In this document: positions 26,567 to 36,537 of the stretch, piece after piece
Numbering within the stretch: the stretch's first letter is position 1
Layout of the letters: each line of letters opens with the position of its first letter
NCBI RefSeq assembly: GCF_020829445.1
Contig: NZ_JAIVFV010000041.1
Coordinates: forward strand, 1-45,901
DNA: 45,901 bases
Reading direction: 5' to 3'
DNA from: Nostoc sp. CHAB 5836
GTDB lineage: Bacteria > Cyanobacteriota > Cyanobacteriia > Cyanobacteriales > Nostocaceae
The notes under the pieces: generated by a model
The model's database searches: none
Told to the model about the DNA's origin: nothing
The model's input: the letters and a program-made list of their open reading frames with translations, nothing else
Position numbers and translations under genes: made by a program

Positions 26567-29500
26567 ATGGAAGTAGTATTAAATACATTGTATGCCTTTC
26601 CTGGCTATCGGATTACTGAGCAAATTTACTCAGGTAGTAAAACCCTAGTTTATCGGGGCATTAGAGAACAAGACCAAAAGTCAGTTGTTCTCAAATTGAT
26701 GCGGAATGAATATCCTACCTTCGCGGAAATCGCCCAGTTCCGAAATCAATATATCATCACCAAAAACCTTGATCTTCCTGGGATAGTCAAAACCTATAAC
26801 TTAGAAAACTACCGTAACAGCTACGTCTTAGTGATGGAAGATTTTGGCGGCATTTCCCTCCAAAAATGGCGATTAGAGGACAAGGAGAAGAAGGAAAACT
26901 GGCTTTCCCTTAATGAGTTTTTCCCCATCGCGATTAAAATTGCTTCTACTTTAGAAGGACTGCATGGCGATGCCTACGGCGGGCTGGGCCTACGCATCAT
27001 TCACAAAGATATCAAGCCTGCCAACATCCTCATAAACCCTACCACAGATGAAATAAAACTCAGCGACTTCAGTATTGCCACCCTCCTACCAAGAGAAATT
27101 CAATTTGTCACGAATCCCAACATCTTAGAAGGCACCCTCGCTTACATTTCCCCAGAACAAACCGGAAGGATGAACCGAGGTATCGACTACCGCACTGATT
27201 TTTATTCCCTGGGTGTCAGCTTCTTTCAACTCCTCACCGGACAGTTACCCTTCACTAGCCAAAATGCGATGGAGTTGATTTACTCTCACATTGCTAAACA
27301 ACCGCTACAAGCCAGTCGAATTAACTCCAATATTCCGCCAATTTTATCTGATATCATCAGCAAGCTGATGGCAAAAAATGCCGAAGACCGCTATCAAAGT
27401 GCTTTGGGGTTAAAGCATGACTTGGAGATGTGCCAAAGCCAGTGGCAAACAACAAGAAATATTGCACCTTTTCAACTAGGTGTGAGGGACATCTCAGACC
27501 ATTTCGTAATCCCCGAAAAACTCTATGGTCGTCAAAGTGAAGTTGAAACTCTACTCGCTGCTTTTAAGCGGGTGACAGAGGGGGCAACAGAAATGATATT
27601 AGTTGCGGGTTTCTCTGGCATTGGCAAAACTGCTGTGGTCAATGAAGTTCACAAACCGATTGTGCGACAGCGTAGTTATTTCATCAAAGGAAAATTTGAC
27701 CAGTTTCAACGCGATATTCCCTTATCAGGATTGGTGCAAGCTTTTCGAGACTTAATTGGTCAACTCCTCTCGGAAACTGATGCTAAAATTCAACAATTTA
27801 AAGCCCAAATTCTGCGGGTATTGGGTACACAAGCTCAGGTAATTATTGATGTAATTCCTGAACTCGAACAGATTATTGGTAAGCAACCTCCAGTTACAGA
27901 ACTTTCTGGCAGTGCTGCTCAAAATCGGTTTAATTTATTGTTTCAAAAATTCATCAAAATCTTCACGAGCAAAGATCATCCTCTAGTTATATTTCTTGAT
28001 GACTTGCAATGGGCAGATACAGCTTCTTTAAAATTAATTCAGTTATTAATATGTTGTGAAAGTCGGTTGTCTTCTCTCTCAGAAGAGACAGAAAATATCC
28101 GGGAAACCAAGGGGGGTTTATTATTAGTTGGTTCCTATCGAGATAATGAAGTTTCCCAGGCACATCCGCTTTATTTGACACTACAGGAGATTGAAAAAGC
28201 AAAAGCAATCATTAATACGATTACCCTCGCTCCGTTAAAGCAGGGTGATTTAAATCATCTCATTGCTGATACCTTGCATTGTCCTGAAGTAGTTGCCGTT
28301 CCTCTGACTCAGATGGTATTTGCTAAAACTAAAGGCAACCCCTTCTTTTCCGTTCAATTCCTTAAGTCTTTATACGATGACGGTCTAATTGTATTAAATG
28401 TGAATGTTGGTTATTGGCAGTATGATATTTCAAAAGTCAAAGAATTAGCTTTCAGCGATGATGTAGTAGAATTTATCGCCCTGCAAATAGAAAAATTGCC
28501 AACATCTACCCAAAAAGTTCTGAAACTGGCTGCGTGTATTGGGAATCAATTTGACTTAAAAACTCTGGCGATCGTTAATGAAAAATCTGTAGTAGATACA
28601 GCATCAGATTTGTGGCAAGCATTACTTGACGGGCTAGTTTTACCACACAATGAAAATTACAACATATTTTCAAAAGATCATACCGATCAAGAATTCATTG
28701 TTCATCGGATGGAATCTATAGAATTTTCCAGTTCTAATTTACAGCTACCTAAATATAAATTCGTACATGATCGAGTGCAGCAAGCCGCTTATTCTTTGAT
28801 TCCTGAAGAACAAAAAAAGCCAATTCACTTAAAAATTGGGCTACTGTTATTGAATAATATTCCAGTTGCACAACAGGAAGAAAAGATTTTTGAGCTTGTT
28901 AATCAGCTTAATATCGCAGTGGAATTCATCTCCCATGAAGCTAAACGAGATGAACTGGCCCAGATGAATCTAATTGCTGGACGTAAAGCTTTAGCATCAA
29001 CAGCTTATCCGGCTGCTGTTAAGTATTTAACTACCGGCATCCAACTGCTGGCAAATGATAGCTGGGAGACAAAACATCATCTTACCCTGGCTTTATATGA
29101 GACTGCGACAGAGGCAGCATACCTAGCTGGCAACTTTGAACAAATGGAGGAATTAGCAGAAGTGGTGTTGTTACGTAAACCACTGCTAGAAAAAGTAAAA
29201 GTTTATGAAGTCAAAATTCAGGCTTATGGAGCGCAGAACCAAGCACTGGAGGCTGTAAATACTGCACTAACCTTTTTGAAACTTTTGGGAGTGGAGTTTC
29301 CTGAGCATCCAGGCCAGTCAGATATTCAGCTAGCAATGGCAGAGTTAACATCAAATCTCAACGGGAGGCCCATTGAGGACTTAATTAATTTGCCGGAAAT
29401 GATCGAAGCTCAGGCTCTGGCAATAATGCGGATAATATCGACTGCAATCTCTGTCACCTATACAGTTGCACCTAAACTTTTTCCGCTCATTGTTCTAAAA

Positions 29501-32260
29501 CAAATCGAATTATCGCTCAAACATGGGAATGCTCCTTTATCTGCCTTTGGTTATAGTAATTACGGGTTAATACTCACCGGGTTAGTAGGAGATATTGAGT
29601 CTAGCTATCAATTTGGTAAACTAGCTGCAACTTTGGTAGATAAGTTCAATGCTAAAGAAGTTAAAGCTAAGATTATGCTTGTATTTTATACAAGTATCTG
29701 GCATTGGAAGCAACACACCAGGCTAATATTAAAACCTTTACTAGAGGCTTACTCTGCTGGAATAGAAATAGGAGATTTAGAATATACAGCCTATTATCTT
29801 AATGCTTATTCCTACTCTTCATATTTCATTGGCGAAGAACTCTCAGGGCTAGAACGTGAGATTGCAACTTACAGCAATGTCATCAGAGAAATTAACCAAA
29901 AAACAATCTTTAACTGGATTACTATCCATCGACAGTCTGTCTTAAATTTGCTAGGAAATGTAGCAAATCCCTGTCATTTAATTGGTGAAGCTTATGACGA
30001 AGAAAAAATGCTACCGCTTTACCTTGATACCAATGATGTCATGGGAATTTTCTATTTATATGTAAGCAAACTACATCTATGTTACCTATTTCAGAAATAT
30101 CCTTTGGCCTTGGAAAATGCTACTTTAGCAGAAAAGTATTTACAAGGTGGAATAGGACAGCTAGTGACTCCTCTTTTCTACTTGTATGATTCACTAGCAA
30201 GACTGGCTGTATACCCTGATGCATCAGATTATGAGCAAAAGTGCATTCTGAATAAAGTTCAAGCGAATCAACAAAAAATGGAGCATTGGGCACATCATGC
30301 TCCGATGAATTATTTACACAAATATTATCTTGTCGAGGCTGAATATTATCGGATTAGTGGTCAATATCTTGAAGCAATGGAATTCTACGATCGCGCCATC
30401 TTTCTTGCTAAAGAACATGAGTACATTAATGAAGAAGCCCTAGCTCAAGAACTTACTGCCAAATTCTATTTAGAATGGGGTAAACATAAGATTGCCCAAA
30501 CCTACCTAACAGATGCTTACTATAGCTATATTCGCTGGGGAGCATTAGCCAAAGTTGACGATTTAGCAAAACGCTATCCCCAATTACTGGCTCCTCTATT
30601 TCAGCAAGAAAAACTGAGTATCCATTCCAGCGAAGAAAGTACTTCTTGCGATAGCACATCTATATCATCTTTATCTACCCTGAGTAATCAACAAACTGTT
30701 ATTGGCTCAAGGACAAGTATTTCTGACTCTCTGGATTTAGCCGCATTTATTAAAGCATCTCAAGCCCTCTCTGGAGAAATCGAGCTTGAGCGACTACTTT
30801 CTACTTTAATGGAAGTTGTGATGGAGAATGCCGGAGCCTCTAAATGCGCTTTAATTTTGAGCGAAGGGGATGACTTAGCATTAACTGTGACGGCAGTTTG
30901 TTCAAGTTCAAATTTTGAGCATACCTACACTGAGTTTCCATCAACTTGCCTTGAGTCAAGCTACGATGTTCCTATTACCTTAATTAACTACGTTAAACGT
31001 TCCAGAGAAATTTTAGTTATTGATGATGCAATCACTGTTTATTTTCTAGCAAGTGATAGCTACATTATTAGTGAAAAACCTAAGAGTTTGTTGTCTATAC
31101 CTCTTTTAAATCAAGGTAAATTGATTGGGATTCTTTACCTAGAAAATCATCTGACTACAGGAGCATTTACACGCGATCGCATGGAAGTTCTCAAACTACT
31201 CACCACTCAAGCAGCAATATCCCTAGAGAATGCTATCCTCTATAAAAATTTGGCACAAGCTAAAGAAAGTTTGGAGGAATACAACCATACTCTAGAAGAA
31301 AAAGTCCAGGAAAGAACGCAGGAAATCAACGACAAAAATCACTGTTTACAACAAACTCTACAGGAATTGCAACAGACCCAAATCCAATTGATTCAAAGTG
31401 AAAAAATGTCTTCTTTGGGACAAATGGTGGCGGGAATTGCTCATGAAATCAATAACCCGATTAACTTTATTCATGGCAATATTAATCATGCTAGTGAGTA
31501 TGTCAAAGACTTGCTGGATTTGGTAGCAGTTTATCAGCGAGAATATGCCCATCCTTCGCCTTTAGTTCAGGAGAAAGCTGAGGAGATTGACATAGATTTC
31601 GTAGCAGAAGATTTGCCAAAGATTCTAGATTCAATGAAAGTGGGGAGTTCGCGTATCCGGAATATTGTTTTAGGCTTACGCAACTTTTCTCGTATAGATG
31701 AATCTGAAATGAAGCCTGTAGATATTCATGAGGGAATAGACAACACCTTAATGATTTTACAACACCGGATTAAAGAAAAGAGTGATTTTCCGGAAATTGA
31801 AATTATCAAAGAATACGGGAATTTGCCGGAAGTTACTTGTTATCCTGGTCAACTCAATCAGGTGTTTATGAATATCCTGAGTAATGCGATCGATGCTTTA
31901 GAAGAGTCATTTGCCATTGGTGATCCATCATTGGTAAATGACATAAAAAAGGACATAGACGCGTCTGTAGCTTCTCATAAAGTAGGACAAATTCACATCT
32001 TTACTGAATTAACAGATTCTAATACGGCGATAATTGGGATTGCCGATAACGGTTCTGGTATGACAAAAGCGGTGCAGCAGAAAATTTTTGACCCATTTTT
32101 TACCACTAAGCCGGTAGGAAGTGGCACGGGCTTGGGGTTGTCGATTAGCTATCAGATTATTGTGGATAAACACAAGGGTAGTTTAACCTGTGATTCCACG
32201 TTAGGAAAGGGGACTGAGTTTGTGATTGAGATCCCAATGCAACAGTCAGACATCTATTAG
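26567..32260 (+). CDS. Giant Ser/Thr kinase-AAA-GAF-histidine kinase
   Basis: A 1897-residue signalling protein of a type typical of Nostocales. Domains in order: Ser/Thr kinase (about 15-280, [10 protein letters not shown] catalytic loop, DFS in place of [20 protein letters not shown]); an AAA ATPase module (Walker A GFSGIGKT near 346, Walker [13 protein letters not shown] near 472); a long TPR-like helical region (about 750-1350); GAF (about 1395-1560); coiled coil; HisKA with [19 protein letters not shown] (H1626); HATPase_c ending [14 protein letters not shown]. Signal and targets are unknown. It lies on the opposite side of the sesquiterpene synthase/P450 remnant from the second kinase. 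The TAG stop lies at the edge of a MITE-like insertion. Confidence 0.92.
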   Translation: MEVVLNTLYAFPGYRITEQIYSGSKTLVYRGIREQDQKSVVLKLMRNEYPTFAEIAQFRNQYIITKNLDLPGIVKTYNLENYRNSYVLVMEDFGGISLQKWRLEDKEKKENWLSLNEFFPIAIKIASTLEGLHGDAYGGLGLRIIHKDIKPANILINPTTDEIKLSDFSIATLLPREIQFVTNPNILEGTLAYISPEQTGRMNRGIDYRTDFYSLGVSFFQLLTGQLPFTSQNAMELIYSHIAKQPLQASRINSNIPPILSDIISKLMAKNAEDRYQSALGLKHDLEMCQSQWQTTRNIAPFQLGVRDISDHFVIPEKLYGRQSEVETLLAAFKRVTEGATEMILVAGFSGIGKTAVVNEVHKPIVRQRSYFIKGKFDQFQRDIPLSGLVQAFRDLIGQLLSETDAKIQQFKAQILRVLGTQAQVIIDVIPELEQIIGKQPPVTELSGSAAQNRFNLLFQKFIKIFTSKDHPLVIFLDDLQWADTASLKLIQLLICCESRLSSLSEETENIRETKGGLLLVGSYRDNEVSQAHPLYLTLQEIEKAKAIINTITLAPLKQGDLNHLIADTLHCPEVVAVPLTQMVFAKTKGNPFFSVQFLKSLYDDGLIVLNVNVGYWQYDISKVKELAFSDDVVEFIALQIEKLPTSTQKVLKLAACIGNQFDLKTLAIVNEKSVVDTASDLWQALLDGLVLPHNENYNIFSKDHTDQEFIVHRMESIEFSSSNLQLPKYKFVHDRVQQAAYSLIPEEQKKPIHLKIGLLLLNNIPVAQQEEKIFELVNQLNIAVEFISHEAKRDELAQMNLIAGRKALASTAYPAAVKYLTTGIQLLANDSWETKHHLTLALYETATEAAYLAGNFEQMEELAEVVLLRKPLLEKVKVYEVKIQAYGAQNQALEAVNTALTFLKLLGVEFPEHPGQSDIQLAMAELTSNLNGRPIEDLINLPEMIEAQALAIMRIISTAISVTYTVAPKLFPLIVLKQIELSLKHGNAPLSAFGYSNYGLILTGLVGDIESSYQFGKLAATLVDKFNAKEVKAKIMLVFYTSIWHWKQHTRLILKPLLEAYSAGIEIGDLEYTAYYLNAYSYSSYFIGEELSGLEREIATYSNVIREINQKTIFNWITIHRQSVLNLLGNVANPCHLIGEAYDEEKMLPLYLDTNDVMGIFYLYVSKLHLCYLFQKYPLALENATLAEKYLQGGIGQLVTPLFYLYDSLARLAVYPDASDYEQKCILNKVQANQQKMEHWAHHAPMNYLHKYYLVEAEYYRISGQYLEAMEFYDRAIFLAKEHEYINEEALAQELTAKFYLEWGKHKIAQTYLTDAYYSYIRWGALAKVDDLAKRYPQLLAPLFQQEKLSIHSSEESTSCDSTSISSLSTLSNQQTVIGSRTSISDSLDLAAFIKASQALSGEIELERLLSTLMEVVMENAGASKCALILSEGDDLALTVTAVCSSSNFEHTYTEFPSTCLESSYDVPITLINYVKRSREILVIDDAITVYFLASDSYIISEKPKSLLSIPLLNQGKLIGILYLENHLTTGAFTRDRMEVLKLLTTQAAISLENAILYKNLAQAKESLEEYNHTLEEKVQERTQEINDKNHCLQQTLQELQQTQIQLIQSEKMSSLGQMVAGIAHEINNPINFIHGNINHASEYVKDLLDLVAVYQREYAHPSPLVQEKAEEIDIDFVAEDLPKILDSMKVGSSRIRNIVLGLRNFSRIDESEMKPVDIHEGIDNTLMILQHRIKEKSDFPEIEIIKEYGNLPEVTCYPGQLNQVFMNILSNAIDALEESFAIGDPSLVNDIKKDIDASVASHKVGQIHIFTELTDSNTAIIGIADNGSGMTKAVQQKIFDPFFTTKPVGSGTGLGLSISYQIIVDKHKGSLTCDSTLGKGTEFVIEIPMQQSDIY

Positions 32261-32263
32261 ACA

Positions 32264-32404
32264 TCTGACAATTCAGGTCATCTGGAAAACCTCACTTCTA
32301 TTTCTCTCTTCCTTTAAGGAGAGAGACTTTGATTTTCCCCCTTCCCGATCCGGGAAGGGGGTTAGGTTTTTGGTGGACTTTTCCACATAACCTGAATTGT
32401 CAGA
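32264..32404. mobile_element. 141-bp MITE-like insertion with target duplication
   Basis: Perfect 15-bp terminal inverted repeats, TCTGACAATTCAGGT and ACCTGAATTGTCAGA, are flanked by direct repeats: ATTAGACATCT occurs at 32256-32266 and at 32405-32415, which looks like a target-site duplication (partly overlapping the element end). The interior is a GGAGAGAG / CTTCCCG palindromic block related to the 82-bp repeat. The insertion starts four bases after the giant kinase stop codon. Confidence 0.8.
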
Positions 32405-32426
32405 TTAGACATCTCCGACAAAGAAT

Positions 32427-32455
32427 GTAGAGACGTAGCAGTGCTACGTCTCTAC
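32427..32455. repeat. Perfect 14-bp hairpin
   Basis: GTAGAGACGTAGCA and TGCTACGTCTCTAC pair around a single G. It could terminate transcription from the giant kinase gene, but there is no T-run, and a related hairpin sits upstream of the same gene at about 26372, so a mobile repeat is more likely. Confidence 0.7.
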
Positions 32456-32656
32456 AAAGGTTCTGGATAACGCATATTTAATTTCTACCAGATGTATATT
32501 GAGATGATAGCTGGATTTCCGCCGTGCTGTACTAGTAATCAGTCAAGTTTAAATTCATGGGTAAGCAAGTTCATAGTAAAAACTTTAGTTCTTATTATGA
32601 ACTCTCAAAACTAACTGCGCATCAGCTTAGGATACGGATGTAGTTGTCATGTTCAC

Positions 32657-32881
32657 TCAAGACTTTTGACGCGCACGTCGCCCTGTAATTACCATCTTGA
32701 CTCCACCTGCTGGTGCAAGAGTAAAACCTCGACGCTGAGGCCGCTCTGGACGGCGATCAATTAATGCCAAGTTATAGTGTGACAAGAGGGTTGCTAATAC
32801 TAGCTTCATTTGAAATATAGCCAAAGCCTCGCCAATACAACGACGGACACCACCACCAAAGGGCAGAAATTCATATTCATC
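32657..32881 (-). pseudogene. Cytochrome P450 C-terminal remnant
   Basis: Reading on the - strand gives VDEYEFLPFGGGVRRCIGEA, then a helix AIFQMKLVLATLLSHYNLAL and a normal P450 tail to a TGA stop. FGGGVRRCIG is the heme-cysteine loop of P450s, with the Cys intact. Upstream the frame stops at TAA (32903-32905) inside an inverted repeat, so about 75 of the usual 440 or more residues remain. Cyanobacterial CYP110-type enzymes commonly lie beside terpene synthases, which fits the position directly downstream of one. It is a decayed gene. Confidence 0.85.
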
Positions 32882-32890
32882 AACTTTTTT

Positions 32891-32920
32891 TATAAAGGCA
32901 ATTTATGAATTGCCTCTATA
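32891..32920. repeat. 30-bp inverted repeat at the P450 deletion point
   Basis: TATAAAGGCAATT and AATTGCCTCTATA pair with one mismatch around TATG. It sits exactly where P450 similarity ends and 28 bp from the terpene synthase stop, so it marks the junction of a deletion or an excised element. It might act as a transcript end for the terpene synthase gene. Confidence 0.65.
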
Positions 32921-32948
32921 AAAATCATCCCCACAATCAGCAACACAT

Positions 32949-33917
32949 CTAATTTCGTGTTAGTTCCAGTCCTTCTAGACTCTGATAACGACCTGTCTGG
33001 GAATACCAATCATGGTTGCTACGTATCCAGTAGTGCATTCCTAATATGAATTTTGCAGCTTCAGTATCCGCTTCTTCTCCAAATTTTGGAAGAGATGTTT
33101 CTAAATCCACCATTTTTTGTACGGCTGTATTGTGAATCTCTGCTACACGGTTAACTGCCTGGTTTAGAGGAATTTTAAATTGTTCATGCAGTACCAATAC
33201 TAAATTATTAACATCGCCGTTTGAGATTTCTCTAGATGCAGAAAAAATATCATTACAACAGGCAATAATATGTCCTGTAAGAAATTGCATTTGGATAAAT
33301 TTTTCATGTTTTCGTAAATAATTGGGAATCATCAAATTATGGCAAAATTCAGTCAGTGCTAAAAAAGCATCGACGCCTACACTTGATTTACGTATCATCA
33401 TATAAGTGTCAAGGTCTGGTACGATTCCCCGTGCGCGGATAGTTGCTTCTTCAACACATCCCTGTAACCATTTCTCAAAGCTACAGATGAAATGATTGAA
33501 CCATGTTAAGCTACCTTTTTGGAGCGTCCTCTCTCTGAGATTATTTAAGGCAACAGTCACGGCTATATCTTGGTTTGTAACTTGTGCCCCGTTTAATATT
33601 TCCAGAAACCTCTGATGAAAAACTTTTAGAACTTTAGGTTTTTTTCCTAAATCTGATAGGTCGCATTGATCATCCCAAATAAACACCCAACTCAGCCAGT
33701 CATGTGCAATCTTCAGTTCTTCAAGATTACTGTCGGGGTAAGCAGATGCAGCTAAGAAAAAGAATTTAGACTTGCAAAAACGCTTATAAGTTGATTCATT
33801 GGCCAAGAGATTGAAGCGAAGTACCCATTCAAGAGCGTACTCTTCTAGAACATCAATATGCTTATTGATCTGGGATGGAAATGGGCAGTATAAATCAGGG
33901 CAAAGTAATTGCTTCAC
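32949..33917 (-). CDS. Class I sesquiterpene synthase
   Basis: A bacterial-type terpene cyclase, likely using farnesyl diphosphate. The Asp-rich motif is WVFIWDDQCDLSD, the NSE triad is CCNDIFSASREISNGDVNN (N, S, E at the right spacing), and the C-terminal RSNHDWYSQTGRY matches the product-release/active-site lid segment. From GTG 33917 (MKQLLCPDLYCPFPSQIN) it has 322 residues, normal for the class. TTG 33986 would add 23 residues with no recognisable similarity. It resembles the Nostoc germacrene/selinene-type synthases; the product cannot be predicted. It sits next to a P450 remnant and a two-component kinase, as in known Nostoc miniclusters. Confidence 0.9.
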   Translation of the reverse strand: MKQLLCPDLYCPFPSQINKHIDVLEEYALEWVLRFNLLANESTYKRFCKSKFFFLAASAYPDSNLEELKIAHDWLSWVFIWDDQCDLSDLGKKPKVLKVFHQRFLEILNGAQVTNQDIAVTVALNNLRERTLQKGSLTWFNHFICSFEKWLQGCVEEATIRARGIVPDLDTYMMIRKSSVGVDAFLALTEFCHNLMIPNYLRKHEKFIQMQFLTGHIIACCNDIFSASREISNGDVNNLVLVLHEQFKIPLNQAVNRVAEIHNTAVQKMVDLETSLPKFGEEADTEAAKFILGMHYWIRSNHDWYSQTGRYQSLEGLELTRN

Positions 33918-34576
33918 AAGAGTTCTATTATTTAAAAGTGCTGAAAAAATTGAGTTGCGGAAAAACAAAGATAATTGAGCAAACAATTGAAACTTCTATG
34001 GCTATGAGTTATTTATAAATTCACAAATGCCCAACATCATAAAAAGCTGTATAAGCATAATTCCGTGACTATTTATAATGTCTAAACATAGATGAATATT
34101 TCAAGAGTTATCTAGCTATTCTTGAATATTTTTTATTAAAAACTAACCGTAAATATCTGGAATTATATTTTCTTGTAGAAATAGTTACTTCTCTGAATAT
34201 TCATGATAAATGCTGTTGACTAACTAAAAAAGTGAACTTATGGTATCAAGAATATTGTTTGGGGCTAGCGCTACATTTATAAAAAACAAGGGTACTAATG
34301 ACTAATTTCAGAGCGATCGCCTTGATGAAAGATGATCTTTAACTCACGTGGAAGTGAAGATTGGTGGTTAATCTCTATGCCCTAGCGATCGCTCCCGTGG
34401 TTCCATAGGGCAATTTAGTGTGGGAATGTTGCTGTTATCAGAGTTTTTGGGAACTATAGGATTGTCAGACCGGAAATTTATTAGTCAGTGTGTGAACAAA
34501 GTAGAGGTGACTTAGCTGCGATCGTTCCCAGGGTAAATAGTGGATAAGTAACAAGGAGTAAGATTAATTTAAATAT
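33918..34576. other. Divergent AT-rich spacer, terpene synthase/kinase
   Basis: Roughly 600 bp between divergent genes, probably holding both promoters. An inverted repeat, AATATTTCAAGA against TCTTGAATATT (34095-34130), followed by a T-rich run, could be a regulator site. There are GCGATCGC sites at about 34314 and 34386, and no gene. Confidence 0.45.
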
Positions 34577-35896
34577 ATGAATTACAAGCCAGATATGAAA
34601 AATTTTTATGAGCCAGAAGAGAGTTTAATTTTAGTGGTTGATGATACTACTACCAATTTAGAAATTGTCTTTAACATATTAACTAATGTGGGCTTTAACG
34701 TTATTACAGAAAACAATGGGCAAAGGGCAATTAAACAGGTCGAGGATAGACTACCTGATTTGATTTTACTAGATGTAATGATGCCGAAAATAGATGGATT
34801 TGAAACCTGTAAAAGGCTGAAAGAAAATTTAGCAACTTGTGATATTCCCGTAATTTTTATGACAGGCAATTCTGATACTGATAGTAAGGTAAAGGGTCTT
34901 AGCATGGGGGCAGTTGATTACATTACCAAACCCTTTCATGAAGAAGAATTATTAGCTAGAATTAAAACCCATCTTCAATTACGAAATCTTACGAAAACTT
35001 TAGAAAAACGAGTTACAGAAAGGACAGCAGCATTGTCTAGGGCATTAAAAGACCTACAAGAGTCTCAACTTCAGCTTGTACAGACAGAAAAAATGTCTGC
35101 CCTTGGTCAATTAGTAGCAGGAGTTGCTCATGAAATTAATAATCCAGTTGGCTTCATTCATGGCAATCTTGGACACGCTTCACTATATTTCCAAGACATG
35201 GCTAACATCATTAACCTCTATCAGCAGTATTATCCTAATCCAGTTGCAGAAATTCAAGAGCAAATTGCAGCGATAGATTTGAAATATATGCTTGCGGATC
35301 TACCTAACTTAATTTCCTCAATGAAAGAGGGTGTTCAGCGCATTCGCAACATTAGTAGCAGTCTGAGAAACTTTTCTCGAGCAGATAGCGATCGCAAAGT
35401 TTGTTGCAATATTCATGATGGCATAGACAGTACAATCATGATTCTCAAACACCGCTTAAAAGCATCGGAGGATCGACCCGATATTCAAGTAACTAAAAAT
35501 TACGACCATTTGCCAGAATTAGAATGCTTTATCGGGCAGCTAAATCAGGTATTTATGAATTTGTTAGCTAATGCTATTGATGCTTTAGAGGAGTCTAATA
35601 CAGCACGTACCTATTTTGAAATACAAGCAAATCCTAATCAAATTTTGATTCAGACCAATCTTACTGAAGATAAAAATCATATCTTGATTCGGATTAAAGA
35701 TAATGGCGTAGGGATGTCAGTTGATGTCCAGCAAAAAATCTTTGACCATTTATTCACCACCAAGCCCGTAGGTCAAGGCACAGGATTAGGATTATCAATT
35801 GCCCGTCAAATTGTTGTCGAAAAACATGGAGGAACTCTGGAGGTAAATTCAGTATTAGGACAAGGTTCAGAGTTTATGATTAAGCTTCCCATTTAG
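34577..35896 (+). CDS. Receiver-histidine kinase two-component protein
   Basis: A 439-residue protein with an N-terminal receiver (VVDDTTTN acidic pair, phospho-acceptor D66 in LILLDVMMP, VIFMTGN, DYITKPF), a coiled coil (about 135-165), HisKA with ALGQLVAGVAHEINNPVGF (H185) and HATPase_c ending [19 protein letters not shown]. The HisKA region closely resembles that of the 1897-residue kinase (LGQ-VAG-AHEINNP--FIHGN--HAS in both), so the two may share targets or ancestry. Divergent from the terpene synthase; in other Nostoc strains a two-component gene accompanies such synthases, suggesting but not proving control of them. Confidence 0.92.
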   Translation: MNYKPDMKNFYEPEESLILVVDDTTTNLEIVFNILTNVGFNVITENNGQRAIKQVEDRLPDLILLDVMMPKIDGFETCKRLKENLATCDIPVIFMTGNSDTDSKVKGLSMGAVDYITKPFHEEELLARIKTHLQLRNLTKTLEKRVTERTAALSRALKDLQESQLQLVQTEKMSALGQLVAGVAHEINNPVGFIHGNLGHASLYFQDMANIINLYQQYYPNPVAEIQEQIAAIDLKYMLADLPNLISSMKEGVQRIRNISSSLRNFSRADSDRKVCCNIHDGIDSTIMILKHRLKASEDRPDIQVTKNYDHLPELECFIGQLNQVFMNLLANAIDALEESNTARTYFEIQANPNQILIQTNLTEDKNHILIRIKDNGVGMSVDVQQKIFDHLFTTKPVGQGTGLGLSIARQIVVEKHGGTLEVNSVLGQGSEFMIKLPI

Positions 35897-36537
35897 AGGA
35901 TGTTTTAAAAGTCCTCTTGTCGGGAACAAAACGTTTTAGATCCCCCTAAATCCCCCGATAAATTGGGGGACTTTGATTCTTCCCCCAATTTATCGGGGAG
36001 CCAGCGCGGTCTTCTCCCAAGGGGAGACGCTTTAGCGCATGGGGGTTTCCCCCATGAGCGACTGGCGTGGGCTAGGGGGGATCGAAAAGTGCCTAAAGTC
36101 ACAGTGAAAAACTTTTCAAACAACCTCTAAAAGTGGTGGGCTGTAATTTTAGGCACTTCTAGATCCCCCTTTCAAGGGTAGGTTTTTTGGAATATCGAAA
36201 ATAGTTGAGAAAATTATCAACTATTTAACGTGGTTTGGTCGTTTCAGGATTTTTAAATCGGGTGAAATAGTCAAAAAATGACCAAATACAAAATACCTAC
36301 CTTTGTAAGGCGCGGGGACAGGGGTCTCGCCAAGTGGAGCGACTGGCGTGGGTTAGGAGGGATCTAAAAGTGCCTAAAGTCACAGCTAAACACTTTTCAA
36401 ACAACCTCTTAGAACAAAATCGCAAATTAAATGAGAGAAATGCTAAATGTGATATCAACAGGTTGTAACAATGGCTGGTAATGGCATTTTATATGTTATA
36501 AAGCTCACAGAAATTCATGTTAGGCGGAAACTACTCT
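35897..36537. other. Repeat-rich spacer before GTPase gene
   Basis: No gene. It contains a palindromic CCCCCGATAAATTGGGGG/CCCCCAATTTATCGGGG pair (about 35953-35998) and two copies of a 71-bp direct repeat, at 36058-36128 and 36339-36409 (GCGACTGGCGTGGG ... AAGTGCCTAAAGTCACAG ... CTTTTCAAACAACCTCT). It probably contains the promoter of the GTPase operon near its end. Confidence 0.6.
36058..36409. repeat. Pair of 71-bp direct repeats
   Basis: Copies lie at 36058-36128 and 36339-36409, about 281 bp apart, differing at roughly seven positions. They bound a segment with AGATCCCCCTTTCAAGGG and could represent ends of a repeated element. Confidence 0.75.

Noticed and set aside
33918..33986. TTG-initiated extension of the terpene synthase
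   Set aside because: Adds 23 residues without similarity to bacterial terpene synthases and lacks a clear ribosome binding site; GTG 33917 fits family length better, though this is not certain.
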